From JAFECT01 sp964432415 (GTDB lineage: Bacteria > Pseudomonadota > Alphaproteobacteria > Caulobacterales > Caulobacteraceae): a DNA stretch of 64,000 bases. The translations under genes and the position numbers were made by a program. Positions 17,156 to 24,095 of the stretch are shown here, one piece after another. The stretch is taken from the NCBI GenBank assembly GCA_964432415.1, contig CAYSNW010000001.1:131549-195548 (forward strand). The letters are read 5' to 3'. Under the pieces are notes generated by a model. The model was not told where the DNA came from, did no database searches, and saw only the letters and a program-made list of their open reading frames with translations. Position 1 is the first letter of the stretch; the number at the start of each line of letters is the position of its first letter.

Positions 17156-18280
17156 CTAGTCGGGCGGCGCCGCGTCCTCGCGGGCGAAGATAATCGAGAC
17201 CCGCACGCCCTCGCCGGGCTTTGACTCGACCTCGATGTCGGCCTTGGCGTTCTGGCGCAGGGACCGCACGATCAGGGCCGACATCTTGCCCGGGCCCGGC
17301 CATTCCGCGCCCGGCGGCAGGCCCACGCCATCGTCGGCCACGACCACGGTGAAGCCGCGCGGATCGGCCAGGCAGTTCAGGGTGATGGTCCCGCCCTCGC
17401 GGCCTTCGAAGGCGTGCTTCAGCGAATTGGTCAGCAGTTCGTTGACCACCAGGCCTGCCGGCATGGCGACATCGACCGACACCGGCCAGCTGTCGACGTT
17501 CAGGTTCAGGTGGACGCCCTCGGTCGCGTGGGCGCGCATCACCGCCGAGGCGATCTCGCTCAGATAGGCGCCCAGGTCGACGCTGTCGGCGCGGCCTTCG
17601 GTCAGGGAGCGGTAGAGCAGGCCCAGCGCCTCGATGCGCCCGGCCAGGCGCACGAAGCGGGCGCCAGTGCTTTCGCCGTGAGCGCCGCGCGCCTCCGCCC
17701 GGATCAGGGCGGTGATCATCTGCAAATTGTTCTTCACCCGGTGCTGCAGCTCGCGCAGCTGCAGGTCCTTGGCCTCGACCTGCTCCTCCAGCGCGCTCAG
17801 GCCGCTGTCGGACGGGCGCGCCGTCTCCAGCAGAGCCGCCAGTCGGAACACCGGCGTCCCGTCATCGTCCTCGATGATGTTGGACCAGGCGTCGACGCTG
17901 AGGATTCCGCCTTCCGCCTCCAACTCGAACACCCCGACGTAGTCGCAGTCCTCGGCGATGGCGACGCCCAGCGGCTTGCGGTCGTTCGCCTCCGCCGCCA
18001 CTCCGGGCAACAGGCGCCACGCCTTGCCCACCAGGTCGGCCGCCGAACGGCCGATCAGCCGCTCGAACTCCCGGTTGGCGTAGACTACATGCTCCTCCGG
18101 GCCTAGGGCCGCTACGGCGATGGCCACGGGCACATGGTCGAGGAACTGCTTGAATCGGTCGCTTTCCAGCGCACCGGCGAGGTCGGGGGTCTCGAGCAAA
18201 CCCCCAATGGGATCGGCCTCAGGGGCGTCGGGGGACATGGAACGCTCGGTACTGTTTAGGACCCCTCTAGCAGACGCCAT
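17156..18280 (-). CDS. PAS-domain HWE/HisKA_2-type sensor histidine kinase
   Basis: The 374-residue soluble kinase has a PAS domain (residues about 40-165, with VVYANREFERLIGRSAADLVG) and a HisKA_2-type phosphoacceptor helix ELQHRVKNNLQMITALI. The HATPase region contains LVVNELLTNSLKHAFEG and ADDGVGLPPG. No membrane segment is present. The PAS core has no GXNCRFLQ motif, so it is not a LOV photoreceptor. Starts at 18280 or at the ATG at 18238 (MSPDAPEAD) are both possible and neither has a strong ribosome site. It lies directly downstream of a single-domain receiver gene and is probably its cognate kinase. Confidence 0.88.
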   Translation of the reverse strand: MASARGVLNSTERSMSPDAPEADPIGGLLETPDLAGALESDRFKQFLDHVPVAIAVAALGPEEHVVYANREFERLIGRSAADLVGKAWRLLPGVAAEANDRKPLGVAIAEDCDYVGVFELEAEGGILSVDAWSNIIEDDDGTPVFRLAALLETARPSDSGLSALEEQVEAKDLQLRELQHRVKNNLQMITALIRAEARGAHGESTGARFVRLAGRIEALGLLYRSLTEGRADSVDLGAYLSEIASAVMRAHATEGVHLNLNVDSWPVSVDVAMPAGLVVNELLTNSLKHAFEGREGGTITLNCLADPRGFTVVVADDGVGLPPGAEWPGPGKMSALIVRSLRQNAKADIEVESKPGEGVRVSIIFAREDAAPPD

Positions 18281-18310
18281 CGGTTCCCGCGCGTCCCTTG
18301 CGCATAAGTC

Positions 18311-18697
18311 TCAGGCCGCGCGCATTTTTTCCGACGCGGCGCGGACCAGGGCGGTGATCGTAGCGCCGTCGTAGGGCTTGGCGATGAAGACGCCGCCGCA
18401 AAGGCTTTCCGTCTTCGGACCGTCCCGCCCGGAGGTCAGGAACAGCAGCATGTCCGGGCGCAGTTGGCGCACCCGGCGCGCCAGCTCCAGGCCGTCGAGG
18501 CGGCCTGGCATGTTGATATCGGTGAACAGCACCCCGACCTCTGGATGGCGCGCCAGGGTCTCGAGCGCCTCTTCGCCGCAGTCCGCGTCGAACACCGTGA
18601 AGCCGGAATCAAGGAACGCCTGCACGGCGCACATGCGCACGAGCGCCTCGTCATCGACGACCAGGACGGCGTTGGCGGGCGAGGTTGCTGAGATCAT
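18311..18697 (-). CDS. Single-domain (CheY-like) response regulator
   Basis: The 128-residue protein is a receiver with acidic residues in VLVVDDEALVR, phospho-acceptor Asp in VLFTDINMPGRLDG, Thr/Ser in FLTSGRD and Lys in FIAKPYDG. There is no output domain, so it acts by phosphotransfer or protein contact. The ATG at 18697 gives a compact family-like N-terminus (MISATSPANAVLVVDDE); GGAGG lies rather far (14 bases) upstream. Upstream starts would add an atypical hydrophobic leader. It precedes the HWE kinase gene on the same strand, with 30-72 bp between them depending on the kinase start. HWE kinase plus lone receiver pairs are common in alphaproteobacterial stress signalling. Confidence 0.88.
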   Translation of the reverse strand: MISATSPANAVLVVDDEALVRMCAVQAFLDSGFTVFDADCGEEALETLARHPEVGVLFTDINMPGRLDGLELARRVRQLRPDMLLFLTSGRDGPKTESLCGGVFIAKPYDGATITALVRAASEKMRAA

Positions 18698-19151
18698 GCA
18701 GGGGAAACCGGCAACCTCCGTGAGGGTTCCAGATAAACCCCAATAAAAACATAAGATTAATTCTCGGCAGTATCTCAAGAAGACTCAAGGGCTGTGCGCG
18801 CCCTACCCGAGGCGTGTCGGGCCGCCCATTTGCGATTCGAGATCAGATCACGCAGTTATGCAAGAAAATCGAGCAATTATTTAAGAAATTGCGGACGTAG
18901 ACACAGTGCGGAAGCAGATGATGGCCTAGGCAGCCACAAATATTATTTGCAAATTGGAACTCCATAGTTCCGACGCCGTTAAATTGCTTGGGCGCGGTTA
19001 TTGAATTAATACCGGCATTCCCCGAGCCTAATTCTAAAATCCAGACCAGTACAACGACCCGTCATTGGCGTGCCCCGCCCTCTTCTTCGGCGGCGACGTC
19101 TCGGCGGCCGCCTTTCCCGTACCACCGCCGACCGACCCTGAGGGGGCCGCC
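18698..19151. other. AT-rich intergenic region with several dyads
   Basis: No gene was found in these 454 bases. From about 18835 to 19040 the sequence is visibly much richer in A and T than the rest of the window. It holds three dyads: GCAATT/AATTGC (18873-18892), the 13-bp palindrome CAAATATTATTTG (18937-18949) and GGAACTCCATAGTTCC (18956-18971). It separates the divergent receiver and autotransporter genes. It is probably a regulatory region for one or both, possibly bound by an AT-preferring nucleoid protein. Confidence 0.6.
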
Positions 19152-21305
19152 ATGAAAACCAGACTCACCGTTCCGTTCCTCGGCCTCGCCGTCGTGTTCT
19201 GGGCGCCGATGGCGCAGGCCCACGAGGTGGTCGTCCTGCCCGGGGTGGTCGGTCCGGTAGGCGTCGTCTCCGGCGTCAACACCCAGGGGCCGGGGACCCT
19301 TACGGTCGGCGCCCAGAACATCAACACCTCCAACGAGGCCGGAGGCGGCATCACCACCGACGCGGCCAACACCGCCAACATCAAGTTCACCGCCTCCTCG
19401 ACCGTGACCGGCGACGTCGGCGCCATCGGCTCGACCTTCCTGAACATCGCCGCCGGCGCAAACGCCGCGACGGTGACCTTCAACGGTCAGGTCTATTCCA
19501 CCACCTTCACCCTGACCGGAACCGGGACGGTCAACTTCAACCGCGGCTTCGTCAGCAACACCGGCTCGACCATGGACTTCGCCGGCGACGGCTTCATCAA
19601 CGTGGGCGCCGGACAGACGGTCAAGGCCGCCATCACCAACACCGCCGGCGCCAATACCGGCACCCTCACCCTCAACGCCAATTCCATCCTCGATGGGGCG
19701 GTCGGCGCGGCCAGCGGGCTGAAGCGGATCGTACTGACCAACGGCGACGCCCTGATCACCGGCGAGGCCAAGGCGACCAACTTCGACCTGGGGACCAACA
19801 CCCTGCACGTGGCCGGGGCCCTGACCATCCCGGTGTCGGGCACGATCAACACCACCATCTTCTCCACCGGCCTGTTCGGCCACATCACGCCCGTCGGCGC
19901 CGCGACCATCGGCACGGGCCTGAAGGTCGTGGTCACCGTCACCGGCCCCATCGTCAACGGTTCCAGCTTCAACATCGTCGACGCGGCCAGCGGCACCACG
20001 GGCTCCACCGTGATCGTGTCCAGCAACACCACGCGCTACGCCTTCACCGCCGATCCCACCGTCGCCGGCCGGGTGCGCATCACCACCACCCAGATCCCGC
20101 TGGCGGTGGTCGTGGCCCCGGTGGTCGGCGTCCCCGGCGCGCCCCCCGCCCCCAGCCCGGTGGTTCCGATCGTCGTGGCGCCGGTCATTGACGCCCTGCC
20201 GGTCACCGCCGCCACCACGCCCTTCCTGACCGCCATCACCCTGCTGCCCAACGCCCAGGCCGTGGCCGCCGCCCTGGCCCAGCTCGCGCCGGGCACCGCC
20301 GCCTTCAACTCGCCCCTGGTCGGCTACCGCACCAGCCAGCGCTTCCAGACCCTGGTCAGCGACCACCTGGAATCCCTGACCACCTGCTCGCCGGATGGCG
20401 CAACCGACCAGCGCCGCCGCCGCGATCGGCGGGAGGACACGGCCGCCTGCCCCGACAACGGGCTGCGTTCGCATTGGTGGCTCACCGGCTTCGGCGACTT
20501 CGCCCGGCAGGGCGACGTCGGCGGCTTCGAGGGCTACGACGCGCGCACCTCGGGCGCCATGCTGGCCTACGATCACGAGCTTGGCGACGCGACCCATGCC
20601 GGCGTCGCCGTGGGCTACGCCCGCGCCACCGTGGACGGCCAGCTCCGCAGCAGCCATGCCGAGGTCAAGTCCGTGCAGGGGACCGCGTACCTGGCCTATG
20701 CGCCGGGGCCCTGGTACCTGAACGGCGCCCTGGCCTACGGCTCCGACAAGTACCTGGGCACGCGCCACGTCGCCTTCCCCGGCTTTGACGGGCGGACGGC
20801 CGCGGACTATCGCGGACACCAGTTCACGGCCACGGCGTCGACGGGCTACCGGGCCCATGTCGGCGACGGACGCACCAACGTCACGCCCTACGCGGACCTC
20901 CGGTACACCAGCCTCAGCGTCGACGGTTACACCGAGACCGGTGACCCTGCGATCGCCCTGAAGGTCGCCTCCCAGAAGTACGACTTCCTGCAGTCGGGCC
21001 TCGGCCTGAAACTCTCGCGCGACATGCTGATCCCCGGACCGAAGTACCTGCGCCCGGAGGCGCACTTCGGCTGGCAGCACGCACTAAGCGGCGAGAGCAT
21101 GAGCAACACGGCCAACTTCACCAGCGGCGGGCCGTCCTTCACGACGGTGGGCCTGGCGCCCGGCCGCGACAGCTTCGACGCCGGCGCCGGCTTCGTCTTC
21201 GGCATGGGAAATCGCTGGTCGATCGAGGCCGCCTACGACCAGCAGTGGCGCAACCAGAACTTCTCGGCCCAGCGCATGATGGTCACCTTCGCCCTGCATC
21301 TGTAG
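19152..21305 (+). CDS. Autotransporter (type Va-like) with C-terminal beta-barrel
   Basis: The 717-residue protein begins with a signal peptide (MKTRLTVPFLGLAVVFWAPMAQAHE). Residues about 27-340 form a Thr/Asn/Ala/Gly-rich passenger of short beta repeats, with stretches such as GTGTVNFNRGF and NTGTLTLNANSILDG. A Pro/Val-rich linker follows (about 320-350). Near residue 420 lies an unusual RRRRDRRED segment flanked by two Cys. Residues 437-717 are the outer-membrane barrel, starting LRSHWWLTGFGDFARQGDV and ending MVTFALHL. The ATG follows GAGGGGG. No separate secretion partner is present, as expected. Passenger function is unknown. Confidence 0.87.
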   Translation: MKTRLTVPFLGLAVVFWAPMAQAHEVVVLPGVVGPVGVVSGVNTQGPGTLTVGAQNINTSNEAGGGITTDAANTANIKFTASSTVTGDVGAIGSTFLNIAAGANAATVTFNGQVYSTTFTLTGTGTVNFNRGFVSNTGSTMDFAGDGFINVGAGQTVKAAITNTAGANTGTLTLNANSILDGAVGAASGLKRIVLTNGDALITGEAKATNFDLGTNTLHVAGALTIPVSGTINTTIFSTGLFGHITPVGAATIGTGLKVVVTVTGPIVNGSSFNIVDAASGTTGSTVIVSSNTTRYAFTADPTVAGRVRITTTQIPLAVVVAPVVGVPGAPPAPSPVVPIVVAPVIDALPVTAATTPFLTAITLLPNAQAVAAALAQLAPGTAAFNSPLVGYRTSQRFQTLVSDHLESLTTCSPDGATDQRRRRDRREDTAACPDNGLRSHWWLTGFGDFARQGDVGGFEGYDARTSGAMLAYDHELGDATHAGVAVGYARATVDGQLRSSHAEVKSVQGTAYLAYAPGPWYLNGALAYGSDKYLGTRHVAFPGFDGRTAADYRGHQFTATASTGYRAHVGDGRTNVTPYADLRYTSLSVDGYTETGDPAIALKVASQKYDFLQSGLGLKLSRDMLIPGPKYLRPEAHFGWQHALSGESMSNTANFTSGGPSFTTVGLAPGRDSFDAGAGFVFGMGNRWSIEAAYDQQWRNQNFSAQRMMVTFALHL

Positions 21306-21313
21306 GGCGCGTG

Positions 21314-21339
21314 CGGCGCCCGGCGTCCATGGGGCGCCG
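21314..21339. terminator. GC hairpin between autotransporter and allA
   Basis: CGGCGCCC (21314-21321) pairs with GGGCGCCG (21332-21339) around a 10-base loop, midway between two convergent stop codons. A short TTT follows on the plus strand, some bases later. It is probably a bidirectional terminator, though the T-tract is weak. Confidence 0.5.
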
Positions 21340-21357
21340 GGCGAACCCGTTTCCGGT

Positions 21358-21852
21358 TCAGAGCGTCACGGCAATCCGCTCGTCAGGGGCCAGTTCGATT
21401 TCGTCGAGATTGTCGCCGGGCCCTTCCCGGTCCACGACCAGGAAGTCGCTCTCGGCCTCCAGCGCCAGGCAGTAGTGATGCCAGGTTCCGCGGGCGTAGT
21501 TCACCCCCTGGTGGGGCTGGGCCAGGAACACCTCGATCGCCTTGGGGTCGAGGTCGCCGGCGGGGGCGACAGCCACCAGATAGGGCCGGCCCGACAGGGG
21601 CATGAAGGCCTGGCTGCCGAGCGGGTGACGCTCCATCAGCTTCAGCACCACCGGCACCGGTAGGGGCGTCGAGCGGAAGATCGAAATGATCCCCGCCCCC
21701 TGGTCGCCGACGTCGGCGTGGGCCAGGGCGTGGAAGCGGGTGGTGGCGCCGTAGTTGATGGCGATCTGCTCGGCCGCGGCCGCCGCCTCGATCACCTCGC
21801 CGTAGGGGGCGAAGGCTTCGGAGGTCAGGGGCCTGGGCTTGACCCGTCTCAC
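21358..21852 (-). CDS. allA: Ureidoglycolate lyase
   Basis: The 164-residue cytoplasmic enzyme splits ureidoglycolate into glyoxylate and urea, the last step of this purine pathway. Family features are the start PRPLTSEAFAPYGEVIEA, then HPLGSQAFMPLSGRPYLVAVAP and the metal/substrate region GVNYARGTWHHYCLAL. The GTG start overlaps the puuD stop by 4 bases (GTGA), so translation is probably coupled. It is the last gene of the minus-strand catabolic operon. Length and motifs match AllA. Confidence 0.9.
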   Translation of the reverse strand: MRRVKPRPLTSEAFAPYGEVIEAAAAAEQIAINYGATTRFHALAHADVGDQGAGIISIFRSTPLPVPVVLKLMERHPLGSQAFMPLSGRPYLVAVAPAGDLDPKAIEVFLAQPHQGVNYARGTWHHYCLALEAESDFLVVDREGPGDNLDEIELAPDERIAVTL

Positions 21853-23036
21853 TTGTCCGGCGCCCCGGCCCGGATCCAGGCGCCCAGGGTCTGGCGCTCG
21901 GCTGGGGTCATGTGGGTCTCGTTGCCCAGCGGCATGGAGTCGGTGGTGACCGCCCGCTCCAGAATCTTGGGCGCATAGGCCTTGAGCTTGGCCGGATCGT
22001 CGAAGGCCACGCCGTTCGGGGGCGCGGTGATCCCGGCGTGGGTCGGGGTGGCCGAGTGGCACATGATGCAGTGGGCGGTGACGATGGCGTGGGCCTGGGC
22101 GAAGCTGGCGCCGCCCTTCGGCGTGGCGGGCGGCGCGGGTTTCAGCACCTCGGCCAGGATCCAGACGCCGACGAAGATGGCCACGCCGTTGACCAGCACC
22201 AGGGGCCTGAAGCGCCCCGAGTTCTTCAGGTTGAAGAAGTGGCGGATGGTCCAGCCCGAGGCCCCGATCCCGGCCAGCAGCAGCCAGTTGTACGGGTGGC
22301 CGAACACCATCGGATAGTGGTTGGACACCATCAGGAACAACACCGGCAGGGTCATGTAGTTGTTGTGCATCGAGCGCTGCTTGGCCTGTTTGCCCAGCGC
22401 CGGATCCACCGGCTGGCCCGCCAGCAGGGAGGCCACCACCTTCCTCTGGTTGGGGATGATGATCAGGAAGACGTTGGCCACCATCACCGTGCCGATCATG
22501 GCGCCGACGTGGATGAAGGCGCCGCGGTCGCTGAACAGCCGGGTCAGGCCCCAGGCGCTGGCGGTCAGGATCAGGAACCAGAGGGCGCCGAACAGCCTGA
22601 GGCGGCTCCCGATCGGCGACTTGCACAGGCCGTCGTAGAGCAGCCAGCCGCCGCCCAGGAAGCCCAGGCCGATCAGGACGGCCTGCCACGGCTGCATCGG
22701 GACCTTGGCCGGATCGACCAGGTAGAGGCCGGCGCCGGCGTAGTAAATCAGGGTCAGCAGCAGGAAGCCGGTGATCCAGGTGGTGTAGGCCTCCCACTTG
22801 AACCAGTGCAGCTCGTCCGGCATCTCCTCCGGCGCCACCAGGTACTTGCGCTTGTGGTAGAAGCCGCCGCCGTGCACGGCCCAGAGGTCGCCCGCCGCCC
22901 CCTTGGGCGCGGCCGGATTGGGTTTCAGCCCCGCGTCCAGCCACATGAAATAGAACGACGACCCGATCCAGGCGATGCCGGCGATCAGGTGGAACCAGCG
23001 CAGCGCCAGGTTCAGCCAGGCGGAGATATCGGCCAT
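21849..23036 (-). CDS. puuD: Membrane-bound urate oxidase (urate hydroxylase) PuuD with cytochrome c domain
   Basis: The 395-residue inner-membrane protein oxidises urate to 5-hydroxyisourate. Residues 1-300 hold about eight TM segments and the PuuD signatures RWFHLIAGIAWIGSSFYF, VHGGGFYHKRKYLVAP, RSMHNNYMTLPVLFLMVSNHYP and FFNLKNSG. Residues 310-395 form a periplasmic cytochrome c domain with haem motif CIMCH and distal Met in DSMPLGNETHMTP. Electrons can therefore pass to the respiratory chain rather than yield hydrogen peroxide, as in soluble uricase. It lies immediately downstream of xdhC, whose stop abuts its start. Confidence 0.95.
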   Translation of the reverse strand: MADISAWLNLALRWFHLIAGIAWIGSSFYFMWLDAGLKPNPAAPKGAAGDLWAVHGGGFYHKRKYLVAPEEMPDELHWFKWEAYTTWITGFLLLTLIYYAGAGLYLVDPAKVPMQPWQAVLIGLGFLGGGWLLYDGLCKSPIGSRLRLFGALWFLILTASAWGLTRLFSDRGAFIHVGAMIGTVMVANVFLIIIPNQRKVVASLLAGQPVDPALGKQAKQRSMHNNYMTLPVLFLMVSNHYPMVFGHPYNWLLLAGIGASGWTIRHFFNLKNSGRFRPLVLVNGVAIFVGVWILAEVLKPAPPATPKGGASFAQAHAIVTAHCIMCHSATPTHAGITAPPNGVAFDDPAKLKAYAPKILERAVTTDSMPLGNETHMTPAERQTLGAWIRAGAPDK

Positions 23037-24095
23037 CTATTGCACCAGCTCGAGCAGCTGGGCGGCGACCGCCACCGCGATCACCTCCGGCGCCTTGCTC
23101 TTCAGGGAGGGCAGGCCGATGGGGCAGGTCAGGCGCGCGATGGCCTCCTCGCCGACACCGTCCGCCCTCAGACGATTGATGAAGCGCACCCGCTTGGTCT
23201 TCGACCCGATCAGGCCGCAGTAGCGGAAGCCGTGGCCGAGGACGGCGCGGGTGAGGCGGTAGTCCAGCTCGTGATTGTGGGTGAGGATGAGGACGATGGC
23301 GTCGTCGCCGAGGGCGGCGGCGGAAGCGATCAGACGGTCCTCGTCGCAGACGGCGACGCCCGGGCCTGAGGCTTCCTCGCGGCTGTCGAAGGTTTCGACC
23401 TTGAACGCGAGGGCCGCGAACTGCTGCATGATCGCCGCGCCCACATGGCCGGCGCCAAAGACGGTCAGCGTCGGTAGCGCGGCGTCGATCCGCTCTATGA
23501 GGGCATCGCCCTCGATCATCGCCTCACGCCGACCTTTGGGGGTGCGCTTCCGTTCGTGTGGTTCGTGTGGCTCCTGGACAATCTTCTCTTGCGACGTCCG
23601 CGGCGACTGAACCGAAGAATTTGGTCCACGAACCACACAAACCACACGAACGGGAGGCGCCAGCGCGCCCACCCATTGCGTCTCGTCGGCCAGGACGCTT
23701 CGCTCCAGGCGCTGCGCGCCGATCAGCGCCTTGAGCTCGAACGCGCGGCCCTTGTCGATCAGACCGCCAACCTCGGAAAGCCACGAGACGCTGCCCCCGT
23801 CCAGCCGCTCGATCAGCAGCCGGACATGGCCTCCGCAGCACTGCTGCAGGAACGGCCCCAGCGGATAGTCCTGCACCGCAAACCCGGCGCCGGCGCCCAG
23901 CAGCTTCCTGGCCTGGTCGGTCGCCCGATACTCCAGGTTCCCGCCCCCGATGGTGCCCGACAACCGCTCGCGCCCGACCAGCATCCGCGCCCCCGCCTCG
24001 CGCGGGGTCGAGCCCTCCGCCGCGATCACCGTAACGAGCGCCACCGGCTCGCCGCGCTCGATCTCGCAAAGCGCATCCGCGGCCCAGTTCCTCAC
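23037..24095 (-). CDS. xdhC: Xanthine dehydrogenase accessory protein XdhC, with in-frame repeat insertion
   Basis: XdhC binds molybdenum cofactor and delivers its sulfurated form to XdhB. This 352-residue version has the N-terminal XdhC/CoxI domain (GEPVALVTVIAAEGSTPREAGARM, GTIGGGNLE, QCCGGHVRLLIE) and the C-terminal Rossmann domain (LTVFGAGHVGAAIMQQFAAL, CGLIGSKTKR). Between them, residues about 147-183 are encoded by a palindromic DNA element and are of odd, basic and Pro/His-rich composition. The frame remains open throughout. The GTG start overlaps the xdhB stop (GTGA), and the stop abuts puuD. The insertion lies in the interdomain linker, so the protein is probably still functional. 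Confidence 0.9.
   Translation of the reverse strand: MRNWAADALCEIERGEPVALVTVIAAEGSTPREAGARMLVGRERLSGTIGGGNLEYRATDQARKLLGAGAGFAVQDYPLGPFLQQCCGGHVRLLIERLDGGSVSWLSEVGGLIDKGRAFELKALIGAQRLERSVLADETQWVGALAPPVRVVCVVRGPNSSVQSPRTSQEKIVQEPHEPHERKRTPKGRREAMIEGDALIERIDAALPTLTVFGAGHVGAAIMQQFAALAFKVETFDSREEASGPGVAVCDEDRLIASAAALGDDAIVLILTHNHELDYRLTRAVLGHGFRYCGLIGSKTKRVRFINRLRADGVGEEAIARLTCPIGLPSLKSKAPEVIAVAVAAQLLELVQ
23549..23654. repeat. Palindromic element inserted inside xdhC
   Basis: The left arm CCGTTCGTGTGGTTCGTGTG starts at 23549. Its imperfect complement runs through ACCACACAAACCACACGAAC and ends at 23654. About 35 bases per arm pair with a few mismatches, around a central 25-30 bases. Each arm also contains a short tandem repeat of GTTCGTGTG. 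Unlike the other two repeats in the window, it lies within a coding region and adds about 36 codons without breaking the frame. Confidence 0.8.

Noticed and set aside
17156..18280. LOV blue-light photoreceptor kinase
   Set aside because: The PAS domain lacks the flavin-binding Cys motif of LOV domains; only the PAS plus HWE kinase assignment is supported.
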